Positions 11,256 to 21,621 of a stretch of DNA of 64,000 bases are shown here, one piece after another. Source of the DNA: Gongronella butleri (taxonomy: Eukaryota > Mucoromycota > Mucoromycetes > Mucorales > Cunninghamellaceae); NCBI GenBank assembly GCA_025201375.1, contig JAIWZP010000008.1, positions 434,001 through 498,000 of the forward strand. Direction: 5' to 3'. Position 1 is the stretch's first letter, and each line of letters opens with the position of its first letter. The position numbers were made by a program, and so were the translations under genes. The notes below the pieces were generated by a model, which saw nothing but the letters and a program-made list of their open reading frames with translations, was not told where the DNA came from and searched no databases.

Positions 11256-12814
11256 ATGGCTCTCTCCACGCGCAATTCTTTGACACTGCTGTGTCTGTAT
11301 TGCTTGATTGATGCGCATCGCGTGTTTGCTCAACAAGGTAAACAAAATGTCCATTCCCCCTTGCTTTTTACCTTTACCTTGATGGCCGTGCGCGGGCACC
11401 GATTTTTTTTTTTTTTTTTTTTTGACGGGTCGTACTAAAAAGGATCGTTTGGCCAAATTTGACAGTTGTGAGACTCACGTTCCTACCCATATTTTTATTT
11501 TTTTCTTTTTCGCCAGATGTATCTGAGCAGTGCTCGGCAGAGTCGCTGGGCGACTATAACATGGGCCTGCGCGTGGGCTCGATTTTCATCATCTTGCTCA
11601 CGAGCGCCGTAGGTAAGGCACAATGCAACATTTAGATGGCCAAAAAGTCTCACATTACTTTTTTTTTTTTTAGGCGCGTTCACGCCCATGATCATCCATC
11701 GCGCACGACGATACGAGAAAAATAGCGCTCAGGACTGGGTGCTGCTGGTTGCGAAATTCTGTAAGTTTTGCGAAAATGGACCGAGACCATGGAGAAACTC
11801 ATCCGTTTTTCCTTTTCTAGTTGGCACGGGCGTGATTCTTGCGACCGCGTTTATCCACATGCTGCCTGACGCGATGGCGAACTTTAACAGTCCATGTCTG
11901 GATCCGTCATGGACCACGTACGGCGCGTACGCCGGCGTCTTTTGCATGATTGCCTCGTTCGCCCTGCAATTGCTCGAATTGGCAGCCGTCAGCAATGCAC
12001 GACGCTTGCAATCGAACGCGGCCGTCGCCATCCAGGCCACCGCGCCCGTCACCACAAAGGAATACGACTGCGAGGCCGCACCATGCGAGGGGGTCACATG
12101 CCCAGGCGACAATGCAACACCACCCGCGCCCATCGCCGCCACCGTCACGGACACGCGCTCCATTGGCTCCACAGATACCACCACACCCACACCGCATCAC
12201 CATCATCACCATTCACACGTCCACTCGGCCGGGTTCCTCGAAACAGGCAATGCCTACAAGGATATCAACACCATCATCTTGGAATTGGGCATCGTCATGC
12301 ATTCGGTCATCATTGGTATCACACTCGCAAATACAGGCGCAGACGAATTCGTCTCGTTGCTTATTGCCTTGGTCTTTCATCAGGTACAGTATAAAAAAAT
12401 TTTTTATGAAAAAATGACAAAAACACGTGGTAACTCACGCCCCCCCTCCTGCCTTTCTAGTTCTTTGAGGGCATTGCCTTGGGCACGCGCGTAAACGAAA
12501 TGCACAGTGACGGCTGGGTACGTCCCGTGATCATGGGCTTGCTATACATCATCATGACTCCCATCGGCATCGCCATTGGCATCGGCATCCACTCGTCGTT
12601 CAACCCAAACAGCTCTTCCAGCATCCTCGCCAGCGCCATCCTCGACTCGCTGTCTGCAGGCATCCTGCTCTACAATGCCTACGTCTCGCTCATGAGCCTC
12701 GAAATCAACCACAGCCCCGAATTCCAAGCCTCACCCTTGCATCGCAAGCTCATCTGCTTCATCTCCATGTATGTCGGCGCAGGCATCATGGCTCTCATCG
12801 GCAAATGGGCTTAA
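11256..12814 (+). CDS. ZIP-family zinc/iron transporter (Zrt1/Zrt2-like)
   Basis: Five exons: 11256-11337, 11517-11612, 11674-11760, 11821-12383, 12461-12814; 393 aa. An N-terminal signal-like segment (LTLLCLYCLIDAHRVFA) precedes an extracellular Cys (EQCSAES). Membrane segments follow in ZIP order: GSIFIILLTSAVGAFTP, GTGVILATAFIHMLPDA, a variable cytosolic loop with the metal-binding run HHHHHHSHVHS (about residue 230), then VMHSVIIGITLANT and HQFFEGIALG. The last two carry the paired His/Glu metal-site motifs of transmembrane segments 4 and 5. The protein ends in a further hydrophobic segment and KWA. This architecture is that of fungal plasma-membrane zinc importers. Substrate (Zn versus Fe) cannot be read from sequence. 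Confidence 0.93.
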
Positions 12815-13676
12815 AAAACAACCCCCACCCCCAGTTCATCCCTTTTTCGCACTGGCTCACCCCAGCCAGCCTATGTATAGTTCATTTTTTTTCTTAGCAT
12901 TTGTTAAACTGCGCATATAAACCCCAAAGATACCTGAAATTAACTGAAATAAATTCTCAATTGGCCCAAAAAAATAATCGTATGATCCATCGTCGCGTGC
13001 CTCTCGGTGAAATCGCCATTAGATCCTGCTGTATGAACCCATTGCCTTTTTTTTTATCTATGAAATCATACAGTACTGTATCATACGTACAGTACAGTAT
13101 CGTGCATCCATTCACTCTGCTCTCATGTCGTAAAAAAATGTATAATGCTGCACCCAATGCTGTCATTCTGCACAAACAGCAAAAATCAACGTTTGCTTGA
13201 ACATTCCATCGCAAAAGCCACATTTCACCATCAATCCATTGTTCTCGTCTCTCGTATTCTTGACACTGAACCAAAATTCATTGCAAGTGGCCACATTGTA
13301 CCCTTTAAAAGCGCAACATCACAGAAAAATCACGGAAACACCACGGAAATACATCGAAACATTGAAAATCATTTGGACATCATATCCATGTCGACGCCCA
13401 CAATAATTCCCACACACATCGCCCTCTGCGCCAACACGGCGCAACATGACGCACACGCGCGTGCCACCGCCAAAATGCGCATCCTAAATCCTAATGATAC
13501 CTCTCGAAATTAAAAAAAAAAGCAAAAACCCCTTTGCCAGACACAATCTTGCACTGCCACCACTTCGCGCCATCAACGGCACAAGCAAAAGCAAACGTGC
13601 ACCTGCCTTAAAAGGCAGGTTTAAATTATCACATTTGGAAATGCTGAAATTTATCGCAAAAATTAAATCAAAAAAG
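12815..13676. other. Intergenic region between ZIP gene and tRNA-Glu
   Basis: No supported exon. A cluster of TACAGTA/TACTGTA words lies at about 13070-13105. A perfect 9-bp inverted repeat (ACCTGCCTT, 2-nt gap, AAGGCAGGT) lies at about 13601-13620, close to the 3' side of the tRNA gene. The significance of both is unknown. Confidence 0.35.
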
Positions 13677-13684
13677 AAAAAAAA
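13677..13684 (-). terminator. RNA polymerase III terminator of tRNA-Glu
   Basis: A run of eight T on the minus strand begins two bases past the tRNA 3' end (discriminator base at 13687), as expected for Pol III termination. Confidence 0.8.
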
Positions 13685-13686
13685 TG

Positions 13687-13758
13687 TTCCCTGACGGGGA
13701 ATTGAACCCCGGCCGTGCCGGTGAGAGCGGCAAATCCTGACCACTGGACCATCAAGGA
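13687..13758 (-). tRNA. tRNA-Glu (anticodon CTC)
   Basis: The 72-nt minus-strand sequence starts TCCTTGA and ends TCAGGGA plus discriminator A, giving a seven-pair acceptor stem with one T-G pair. The anticodon stem-loop is GCCGC-TCTCAC-CGGC with CTC as anticodon. The T arm is CCGGGGTTCAATTCCCCG, containing the B box. The A box is TGGTCCAGTGG. The layout matches fungal tRNA-Glu. No intron. Its first 16 nucleotides are part of the 17-bp duplication flanking the adjacent retrotransposon; the gene itself is intact. Confidence 0.93.
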
Positions 13759-13759
13759 C
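13743..13759. repeat. Target-site duplication, left copy (17 bp)
   Basis: ACTGGACCATCAAGGAC occurs here, overlapping the 5' end of the tRNA gene plus one base, and again exactly at 19476-19492. The intervening DNA is the non-LTR element. Confidence 0.85.
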
Positions 13760-14099
13760 AGACATTGTCACAACCGCGCGCAACAAAATCTGCGTGCCTC
13801 TTTATACATTTCTATCGTCGTACAAGCCAGCTGCACTATTACCCGTTTTGTCGCAATTCCGCTTATCCAAATTGTCATCAAGTAAGCCGAAAACCGCATC
13901 AAAAATCACGCCATCGGAACCCGTTTTCCCCGAAAAGACCTCTATCTCGTTCAATCCCGGCCTTGTCCTTGGCAAATCCACCGAAAAATCAGCCCGAGAG
14001 ACCCGCTATCGCAAACGCCAAGCACTATTAGACTATCCGACGTCACCCGCGGATTCCACCCCAGCCCAGAAAAAATTCGTCACCATCCATCCCTCCATC

Positions 14100-15146
14100 A
14101 TGGAAGCCGACAAGGCCCTCACGGCGCAAGTTTTTGAACTTGCTGCCTCCGTCCAAGCCCTGGTCACCAAGACCACCAAACTCGAGAACGAACTCGCCGA
14201 GATTTCCGCCCTCAAGGTCCGCCTCGAGGCTGCGGAAAAGCTGACCGATGAATTGCGCGAACAAAACGCGCAACTACAACGCGAAAACGCGCGCCTCCGG
14301 GCTGCACCGCCCCAACACCCCAGTCCTGCACCCGGCCCACGTGCACCCGGTCCCTCAGGGACGAGCCAAGCAACACCCTCTCCGGCACCCAGCACACAAG
14401 AGGCTGCCCGACCCCTGAATGCCACGCAAAACACGTGGCTAACCGTCGCAAAACGCGGTCGACGTCACGGCAAGACGTCGACGCGCCAACCCCCCACGCC
14501 CAATCAACTGGAATGGGCCGCACGCGGCTTCCAACCAATTGATGAGTCCTTTGAATCTGGCTTTACGATCCTCTACTTCAAGTCCCCCTCCGGCGCGCGT
14601 CATAACCAAGTCCGCGACCGACTCCGCATCCTCGGGATCGCCCAATCCCGAGTGTTGGACATTCACTTCCCGACACGTGGTGTCGTAGGATTCCTTGTAC
14701 ACCGCGAGTACGCAAAAGCACTCATCGCCACTTTTGCCGAAAAAAAAATCACCCCGATCGCGTTTGACCCATGTGACGCGTCCGTCATCGTCGATCCCAA
14801 ATACGACACGACCACCCCGTCTGACCGCGCGCAATTGGCACGCGAGCGCCACCAAAAGCGTATCCTATCCTCGTGTTTGCGCGCCAAACCCCAAGTTGGC
14901 CTGGCAATCATGCACCACTTCACCGACGAGGACTACAATGGTCCGCACCGCCTTGACAGTGAAATGCTCGCGATTTACGAGCACGCTCGCCCCCGACCCA
15001 CGCGCAATCAAGGCCAGAGTGCCGTTGAACGCGCCATTGCTGCTTTCAAAGACCAAAGCAGCCCATCCCAGCGAATCACCGACGACGACGACTTCCTGAT
15101 GGACGCATTGCTTGACGATGCGGACGCCCTCTCATCTCGCCAATGA
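14100..15146 (+). CDS. LINE ORF1 protein (coiled coil plus RNA-binding-like C-terminal region)
   Basis: 348 aa from the first in-frame ATG. The frame is open further upstream to about 13794 but without an ATG. Residues about 5-65 form a coiled coil rich in heptad Leu (ELAEISALKVRLEAAEKL, DELREQNAQLQRENARLR). A Pro/Ala/Ser linker follows, then a basic patch (KRGRRHGK). A globular region from about residue 140 reads TILYFKSPSGARHNQVRDRL and VLDIHFPTRGVVGFLVHREY. It resembles the RRM-like ORF1 domains of fungal LINEs, which bind the element RNA. The stop TGA overlaps the ORF2 start as ATGA. Function is by analogy with LINE ORF1 proteins. Confidence 0.8.
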   Translation: MEADKALTAQVFELAASVQALVTKTTKLENELAEISALKVRLEAAEKLTDELREQNAQLQRENARLRAAPPQHPSPAPGPRAPGPSGTSQATPSPAPSTQEAARPLNATQNTWLTVAKRGRRHGKTSTRQPPTPNQLEWAARGFQPIDESFESGFTILYFKSPSGARHNQVRDRLRILGIAQSRVLDIHFPTRGVVGFLVHREYAKALIATFAEKKITPIAFDPCDASVIVDPKYDTTTPSDRAQLARERHQKRILSSCLRAKPQVGLAIMHHFTDEDYNGPHRLDSEMLAIYEHARPRPTRNQGQSAVERAIAAFKDQSSPSQRITDDDDFLMDALLDDADALSSRQ

Positions 15147-18100
15147 GGGAGCGCGTCAAAATCGCCTTTCTTAATAGTCTTGGGCTTGCCCTGGACCCCC
15201 TTTTGTCACACTGCACCCGCCAAAAGATCGACATCCTCATACTCACCGAATCATACCGCTCCAGTGGCACCCTCCCCACCGACTGGCACCAACATCACCT
15301 CTTTGCCCGCCCAAACCCATCCACCAATGGCCAGATCCCTGGCGTTTCCATTCTTTGGCGCCGAGATCTACCCTTCCACGTTCACCCCCTGCCACCACAT
15401 GCCCCCCACGCCCTGTCCGTGCGCGCTGGCCCGCACACAATCACGGGCGTCTATTATCCACCATCACTACCCAACACCGCCTTTAGGGAAGCCATTGAAA
15501 AGCTCCCCAATGACCCTTTTTCTATCACCCTCGGTGACTGGAACGTGCGACTCGGCCCTCTGGTCGGCGACACACGCACCAATGCCCGAGCATCCATCAT
15601 GACCGAATGGATGGCAAATCGTGGCCTCCACGTGTGGAATGCTTCACTCGCCCACGGCAAACACACCTTTTTTCGCCGAGACCACAAGAGCGTGATTGAC
15701 TTTGCCGTGTCCCGAGAGCAAGATTGTCCCGCACCCGCCCTTGAAGTTGACGATGAGCAATTATTTGCAGCAGACCACTACTTATGCATCTTTTCTTTTC
15801 TTCCAACACAGGCCATTCCGCGCGTCCCCCTCCCCAATGCTCCGCGACGCCTCTGGCAGTTGGATCGCCTGGACGATGAGGATGTGCTTGCCCAATACGT
15901 CGACACATTTGCGGCCAACTTGGACCCCTTCCTCGAGGATGCCTCTGCAACCCGTCAATTACAAGATCGCCACGCCGCCACGGCCTCCATTGACGCGCTC
16001 GGAACCCGGCTCACACAAGCCATCCACGATGCCCTCGATGCCAGCGTCATGCCGACGACCCCGCGCCCAAAACACTGGAAGTGGTTTTGGACACCGCACC
16101 TTCAAAACCTCGCCGACGCCCGCCAACACGCTTTTGTGCAATGGAAACGCGCCCCCAACTCCATCGACCGCCTGCGCCTCTGGAAAGCCTAGTGCACGGC
16201 CCAAGACAACCTGCGACAAGCCATCAAGCAAGCACGCGCCCGTAGCTGGCAACAATTTTGCTTCGACATGCCCCGCAAATCAACGACCGAGTGTTTCGCC
16301 ATCCTCAAGCGCATCCGTCGCCGCAAGCACGCGTCCCCATCCTTTTCCCACCCTGACGGACACCAAGCTGCGGCCGACACTATGGTAAGTCACCTTGCTC
16401 ACGTGTTTGGCGGCGAGGCCGAGCCTCGTCCGCACCGAACCGATTTTCTTGACAACCCAGGCCCATCGCCATTCGACCCCGAGACCCTGCAAAGGATCAT
16501 CCTCAAGGAAATCCCCCCCTCCAAAGCGCCCGGCTGCGACCACATCACCGGCACCATGATCCGACCCGTCAGCGAGCCGCTAGCCATTATGCTCAGCGCG
16601 CTCATGTCCCTATGCTGGCAATGGACCCATGTCCCCGAGGATTGGCGCTTCGCACAAGTCGTCCCCATCTACAAAAAGGGGGACCCGACGTGTGCCGCCA
16701 ACTATCGCCCCATCAGCCTGACGTCTGTCTTCCGCAAGGTCATGGAGCGCTGCCTCCTCCCCGTCCTCCTCCACCAAATGCCCGCCCTCGACGTCGCCCA
16801 AGGCGGCTTCCGTTCCAAACGGGGCGCCCTCGACCAGGCATTCAACTTACAAATGCTCATGCATATGTACAAGGCACAATTTGGTCGTTTCCCAGCAGTC
16901 GCCTTCCTTGACATTGCCTCCGCTTATGACTCGGTTGACCGACAGGTCATCTGGCGCCGCCTCTCGTCTCACGCGTCCCCCGCCCTCCTCGAACTCCTTC
17001 AACATCTCTTTGACGACGTAAAAATACAGGTAATTCTGCAAAATTACGCGTCAAGAGCCATCCGCCCCGCCCGTGGTGTGCTGCAGGGATCCATCCTCAG
17101 CCCCATGCTCTACGCCGTCTTCATCGACACGCTTCCCCGTGTGCTGCGCACCGGCCCCGTCACCTATCCCCTTTTTATCCGCACCGTCCCCACCTCCATA
17201 GAAACATCCGAGGCTACGAGCGCGACCTTGCCCCGCCACAGCATCCGCTCCAATTCCCTGCGCCAAGATACCGAAATCACGCACATCAACGCGCTACTCT
17301 ACGCCGATGATGTCGCGATTTTCGGCGACCCAAGCGACGTGCAAATGATGCTCGCCGCCTGCCAGCTCCACTCCGCCCAATTCGGCTACCGATGGCACCC
17401 TGCCAAGTGCAAGGTGATCTACGAGCCCGACCCCACCACCACAGACACCCCCACCTTCCGCCTTTATGGCATTTCACTCGAAAACGTCCCTTTTTTCACC
17501 TATTTAGGTATCCCTTTTTCGCAACGAGGCATTCACACCGGCCAAATGACGACAATCGCGCGCACCAAAGCCATTGCAGCCATGACCACCCTTGCCAACA
17601 TCGGCGCACACCAGCATGGCTTTGGTCTCAACCTCGCCCTCAACATATACCGCACCTTCGTCCGTCCAATGCTCGAATATGGCCTCGCCATTGTAAAGCC
17701 ATCCCCCGCCGAACGAAATGCTCTCGAATCCGCCCAAACACGCTGCCTCCGCCTCGCCCTCAACGTCCGAAACCCCACCGCCACCACACCAACCGTCATG
17801 GTTCAACACCTCGCCGCCCTCCCCTCCATCAATTTCCGCCGCCTTTCCCTCACCCTCCGTCACCTCATCCGCGCCGAAACTTGCTCCCCCGCCACCCTCC
17901 TTGCCTGTGTGTCACTCCGAGTGCGCCAGGAAAACAAAAACATGCAGGTTTGGCGCCTTCTCACCAATCCCCGCCGCAACGACACCCTTCTCCCCGCTTT
18001 TCACGCTGCTCGCAAGGTAGCACCCCTCAACACCTCCCGCAACCCCGTCACAGCATTCCTCCGCGACCGCCACCAAGAGGAATGGGACAAACGACGCGTC

Positions 18101-18562
18101 AAAAGCACCCTGGCACGACGTGCTCGCAACAAGCCAATCTGGGACCCCATCCTATATGCCCCCGCCAGCACCAATTCCCGTCGCCGCCTTTTCTTTTGGC
18201 GTGCTGGATGGCTGCTCTCATACCCTTTGTCCGCCTGCGCCTGTGGTGCCCCAAAAGCCGATCGACACCATCTCACTCTCTGCCCCGAGGTTGGACCCGC
18301 CATTGCCCGCCTCCGAGAAATTGTCCCTATCGACTTCCCGCCCCACGACCACCCCATTGACACCGTGCTCAATGCACTGCCCCTCCGCCGCCACCTTTAC
18401 AAGGAAGGCCATTGGCGCAAGTCCTGGCCTTTCCTCCTCTCTTTGCTCCGTGACATTGATGTCGCCACTCACCCCACTGATCCCCCCGAGCCAGAGCGCT
18501 CACTCCTCCACGACACCCCCCCAACCGATGAAGTCACCCCCCTCCCCCATCGTGATAATTAA
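15143..18562 (+). pseudogene. LINE ORF2: AP-type endonuclease and reverse transcriptase, interrupted by one in-frame TAG
   Basis: One frame of 1140 codons with a single TAG at 16190-16192 (codon 350). The N-terminal part is an apurinic-type endonuclease with ILILTESYR, GDWNVRLG, VIDFAVS and DHYLCIFSF motifs. After the amber, which sits in the linker, the frame continues without other stops. Reverse transcriptase motifs then appear in order: NYRPISLTSVFRKVMERC, AFLDIASAYDSVDR, GVLQGSILSPMLYAVF, and the catalytic LYADDVAIFG (about codon 720). Near the C-terminus a CxC...HH...C knuckle (CACGAPKADRHHLTLC) is present. No RNase H motif was recognised. An ATG at 16268 could start a separate reverse transcriptase product. 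As drawn, a full ORF2 protein needs readthrough, so this copy is probably dead or borderline. Confidence 0.88.
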
Positions 18563-19475
18563 TTAATTTAAAGAAAAAAAAAAAACAAAAAAAAAAAAAA
18601 AAAAAAAAAAAAATCGATCACGGCCACTGCGCCTCTCCCCAACCCCCCTTTTTATTCTTTTATTTTTTTTATCTTATTTTGTCTATCCCTGCTGTTTACC
18701 AACTGCCCCCCGCCCCTTTCTCTTAGCTCTGCTTTTTATCATCCCCATCCCATCTTTCCCCGCTCATCTCCCCAATACTATTTTCCCTCTCGTCCCCCCA
18801 CCCATTTACCCATCACCTCCTCGCGCCCTCGCGCCACACCCCCCTCCAGCCGAAATCTCCCTACCGTCCCTCTCTCCTTTCCCCGCTTTTTTTTCCCCAT
18901 CAACAATCTTTCCCCAGCAAAACCCCCCACGGATGAAATCTCCACCTCATCCATTATCAAATACGCCCCCCTTGCGCATACCAATCCTCGCCGCCAATGA
19001 CCCCCCTCCTCCCCATCCCCTAGCCAGACACGCCATGAAACTCCGCCACAATGCCAAATAGACCCCGCCGATACCTCTGCTGCGCCATTTGCTGCACCCA
19101 CCCGCCCGGTGTCGATCCACCTCAAGACACACCAAGGACACATCCCCCGCATCCCTGCCATCCAAGTTGCTCCCCCCAATGGACAGCCCTTGAACAATAA
19201 GTTCCAGCCGCGGTGACGTTTTTTCTTTTCTTTTTTGTTGAATTGCTCGGGCATGAGCCCGGCCAGCTCAACCTCACCCGTCTGCACATCTAGTTTGACG
19301 CGTGTCTCGCGCCATCCGCCCTCCCCCAAGCTCCTCCACTCGTTTTTTCCTCCCAATGGGAGGTTTTTTCGACGACTCCCCCCCCCAGATCATTTTTTAA
19401 TAATGTACCCAATGGCATGGCCACAATGCCTATAGGCGCAGGCCACCAAAAGCCATCAATAAAAAATCTTCTTAA

Positions 19476-19492
19476 ACTGGACCATCAAGGAC
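19476..19492. repeat. Target-site duplication, right copy (17 bp)
   Basis: Exact copy of 13743-13759. The sequence after it (CTTGGATATCTG) is the presumed original upstream flank of the tRNA gene. Confidence 0.85.
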
Positions 19493-19902
19493 CTTGGATA
19501 TCTGTATGGTCGCTCAGTCTTACAAAAGCCTATTGCAATTTTCAAAATACGCTAAAATTCGCGTTTTAATATTCCTGTATGTTTAAGCGTGTGATTAACA
19601 CGTTTTGTGTAATTTCCAGCTCGATTGGATGCGTGTGGATGCGTCGGCGCGTCGATTTGGAAGTTTGGGACGCGTGAAAACCGTGTTTTTCCTGATTTGG
19701 AGTTGCACTCCGATTTTGTGGCACCAGCACCATGTCAGTCATGTAAAACGCGTAAATCACAGCTGTGGCTTGAGTCTACATCAGTGCTCGGTACTCAAAA
19801 GCCAGTTAAAATTTTCAAAAATATAAAAATGCAGCAATTATAAAAAGGCTTTGCTATGGGTCCTCCAAAAAATAAAATAAATAAAAAACATTCTGTTTTG
19901 GA

Positions 19903-20163
19903 TTGGATTTCACACCTTGTATCGGGTTTGTGCATGCTATCTCTTGCATGACTTTTCCTTCATTTTTCGCCGGAAAGCGAAAAAAGAGCGCGTTTTTATT
20001 GAGTGCGCACTTTACGACAAGCGTGGCTATATGTGTTTTTTTTGGGGTGATTCTTGATACAATTCAGCTGGATGCGCGGTCAAAACAGGCAGCAGAGCAG
20101 CTGAAACAGGCAATTACTCATCTTTATCAATTGAATAATGCTGTAGAACAAAGTAATGCTTGA
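19903..20163 (+). CDS. Possible small membrane protein or relic, unrecognised
   Basis: An 86-aa ORF from ATG 19903. A hydrophobic stretch (TTSVAICVFFGVILDTIQL) is followed by a helical, Gln/Ala-rich tail (RSKQAAEQLKQAITHLYQL). No family is recognised. The upstream sequence (19493-19900) is AT-rich and repeat-like, with two diverged copies of a word around 'AAAAGCC...AATTTTCAAAA' at about 19520 and 19797. It could be a chance ORF. Confidence 0.22.
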   Translation: MDFTPCIGFVHAISCMTFPSFFAGKRKKSAFLLSAHFTTSVAICVFFGVILDTIQLDARSKQAAEQLKQAITHLYQLNNAVEQSNA

Positions 20164-20184
20164 ATTGCCTCATTTTTACTTTAT

Positions 20185-20445
20185 TGAAAAAAGGGGGCAC
20201 AAACAGAAAAAAAAAGGACAAATGTCATAGTGTGCTGGGAGACAGCGACAAAAACAGGGGGACACAGATAGAAAAAAAAAGAGGCACAAACTGAAAAAAA
20301 GGGGCGGTAAAAACACAAAAAAAGAGAGCAGAAGATGTCATGGTGCACTGGGAGAGATGGACAAGAAAAAAAAGGGCACAGACAGAAAAAAAAGGGCACA
20401 GACAGAAAAAAAAGGGGACACAAACAGAAAAAAAAAGCTGGGTGC
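20185..20445. repeat. Minisatellite of A-rich units, two-level
   Basis: About eight copies of a 20-30-bp unit of the form GGGGCACAGACAGAAAAAAAA are present, three of them nearly identical at 20370-20440. Interspersed are two copies of a longer word, ATGTCATRGTGYRCTGGGAGA, at about 20223 and 20335. The low-complexity Phe/Cys-rich minus-strand ORFs here are artefacts of the repeat. Confidence 0.75.
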
Positions 20446-21620
20446 CGGAGCGAATGGCCATGAATCACGCGAGCCGTTGGCGTCCTGGGATGGGTGGGCC
20501 GAAAACGATCAATTTGCCGCGGATCTGATTTCGAGGCTCTCCTGGGGCCGCCGCTGAGGCTCACATCCTGAAACGTGACGTCTTGTCTGAGGTATGTGAC
20601 GTTTTTCCGGACGACGCCACTTGTTCTTGGCAGCCGGTCCAAAAGGGAGATCCATTCTGCGTGGAAGGGATGCGTTGGCCGATCGTTACAGAATTGGCGG
20701 AAATGATGAATAAGCGGCGGCGCAGGGTGGCCTTCTTGTACGAGGATGTTGGCGAGGTCTGGCCGTGCGGCACTGATTTGCCCACCTTCGGGAAAATGGG
20801 CATCGAGATATAGGCGTAGCAGAAGCGTTTGCCAACCGGTACGAAGAGTTGCGCAAGACAAAGCGTCAAAAACGCGACGTTTAGGCGGCGCGACGCGGCG
20901 CAGAACTCGAGGGGACGGCGCTGAACTCGCCGAACAAGGTGCGAAAAAGGCGCGAGAACCTCATGAAGTCAACAGCGTTGCCATCAGCGCCGCCAATGAC
21001 ACCGAGAACGAGGACGAGGACGCCGCCATTGCCGCACACATGAAGATGGTAAAGAGAAAAAAACAGACAGGGCATTTTGTCTGATTTTGTTTTTTAGCAA
21101 TTTTTTCGCGTTTTTACAAAGAGAGCGCGGCACGAAAAGTAACACTATCATTTTCTAAATTTAATTTTACATTCAGGGGCGACGCGTTACACCATATGCG
21201 AGCACTTTCTGCATTCCCGGGCGGCCTAGCAAGAGGAGATTTATTAAAACGTCTTGCCGACCAAGATTTTTTTGCGTAAAATTACGGATACGTTCTGCTT
21301 TGGCGTCCCAGGCAGCAGTCTTGGTGTTCATACCATTACCGCCCAGCTTGACAAAGCTGCCAATCATGGCGTCAAATCCGCCCTAATGGCTGGCTTCTGG
21401 ATGCCTGTACTTCTGCAAAGCAAAGCGACGCGATACTGTATTTTGCGCCAAGTATTCTAATTGCCGCAATCGTAGAACGCGAAAAAAGGAAGTTGAGATT
21501 GGATGCCATATTTGTCTAGATTTTTGGACAACCTTTTTTGGGCTTCCTTTTCATTTTCTCTGTTTTTTATTTTCTCTTTTTTCTTTTCTTTTTTTTATTA
21601 TCTGGCATGGGTTCGCCTCG
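20446..21620. other. Unresolved fragments, part of a dispersed repeat
   Basis: GC-rich stretch 20450-21060 gives protein-like but unassignable reading in both strands (for example plus-strand RWPIVTELAEMMNKRRRR, minus-strand EGHPAPPLIHHFRQFC). About 21095-21250 aligns with 60530-60710 (shared 'TTTTTTCGCGTTTTTAC', 'CTAAATT...ATTTTAC', 'CAGGGGCG'). Minus-strand 21173-21367 encodes a 64-aa piece ending LLLGRPGMQKVLAYGVTRRP, perhaps the C-terminal end of a decayed transposase. No intact gene is seen. Confidence 0.35.
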
Positions 21621-21621
21621 G

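Larger units (their letters stand above)
13760..19475 (+). mobile_element. Full-length non-LTR (LINE-type) retrotransposon inserted at the 5' edge of tRNA-Glu
   Basis: A 5.7-kb element bounded by an exact 17-bp duplication. Order: 5' UTR of about 340 bp (13760-14099), ORF1 (14100-15146), ORF2 (15143-18562) with endonuclease and reverse transcriptase, and a 0.9-kb 3' region. The 3' region has an A-rich tract (18571-18612), a C/T-rich stretch, an AATAAA (19458-19463) and the 3' junction 12 bases later. The coding strand is strongly C-rich, unlike neighbouring genes. No long terminal repeats are seen. The reading frames are almost intact (one in-frame amber in ORF2), so insertion is recent. A minus-strand ORF at 18778-19356 is a composition artefact. 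Confidence 0.9.

Noticed and set aside
16190..16192. Alternative genetic code (TAG as sense)
   Set aside because: Host genes use TAG as a normal stop (for example 5813-5815, 31983-31985, 44309-44311), so the LINE amber is a mutation or special case.
17392..18360. 322-codon plus-strand frame overlapping ORF2
   Set aside because: Pro/His/Arg-rich shadow frame of the reverse transcriptase ORF.
18778..19356. 192-codon minus-strand ORF in the LINE 3' region
   Set aside because: Gly/Arg/Trp-rich reading caused by the C-rich plus strand; no domain, no splice logic, and inside the element's 3' UTR.
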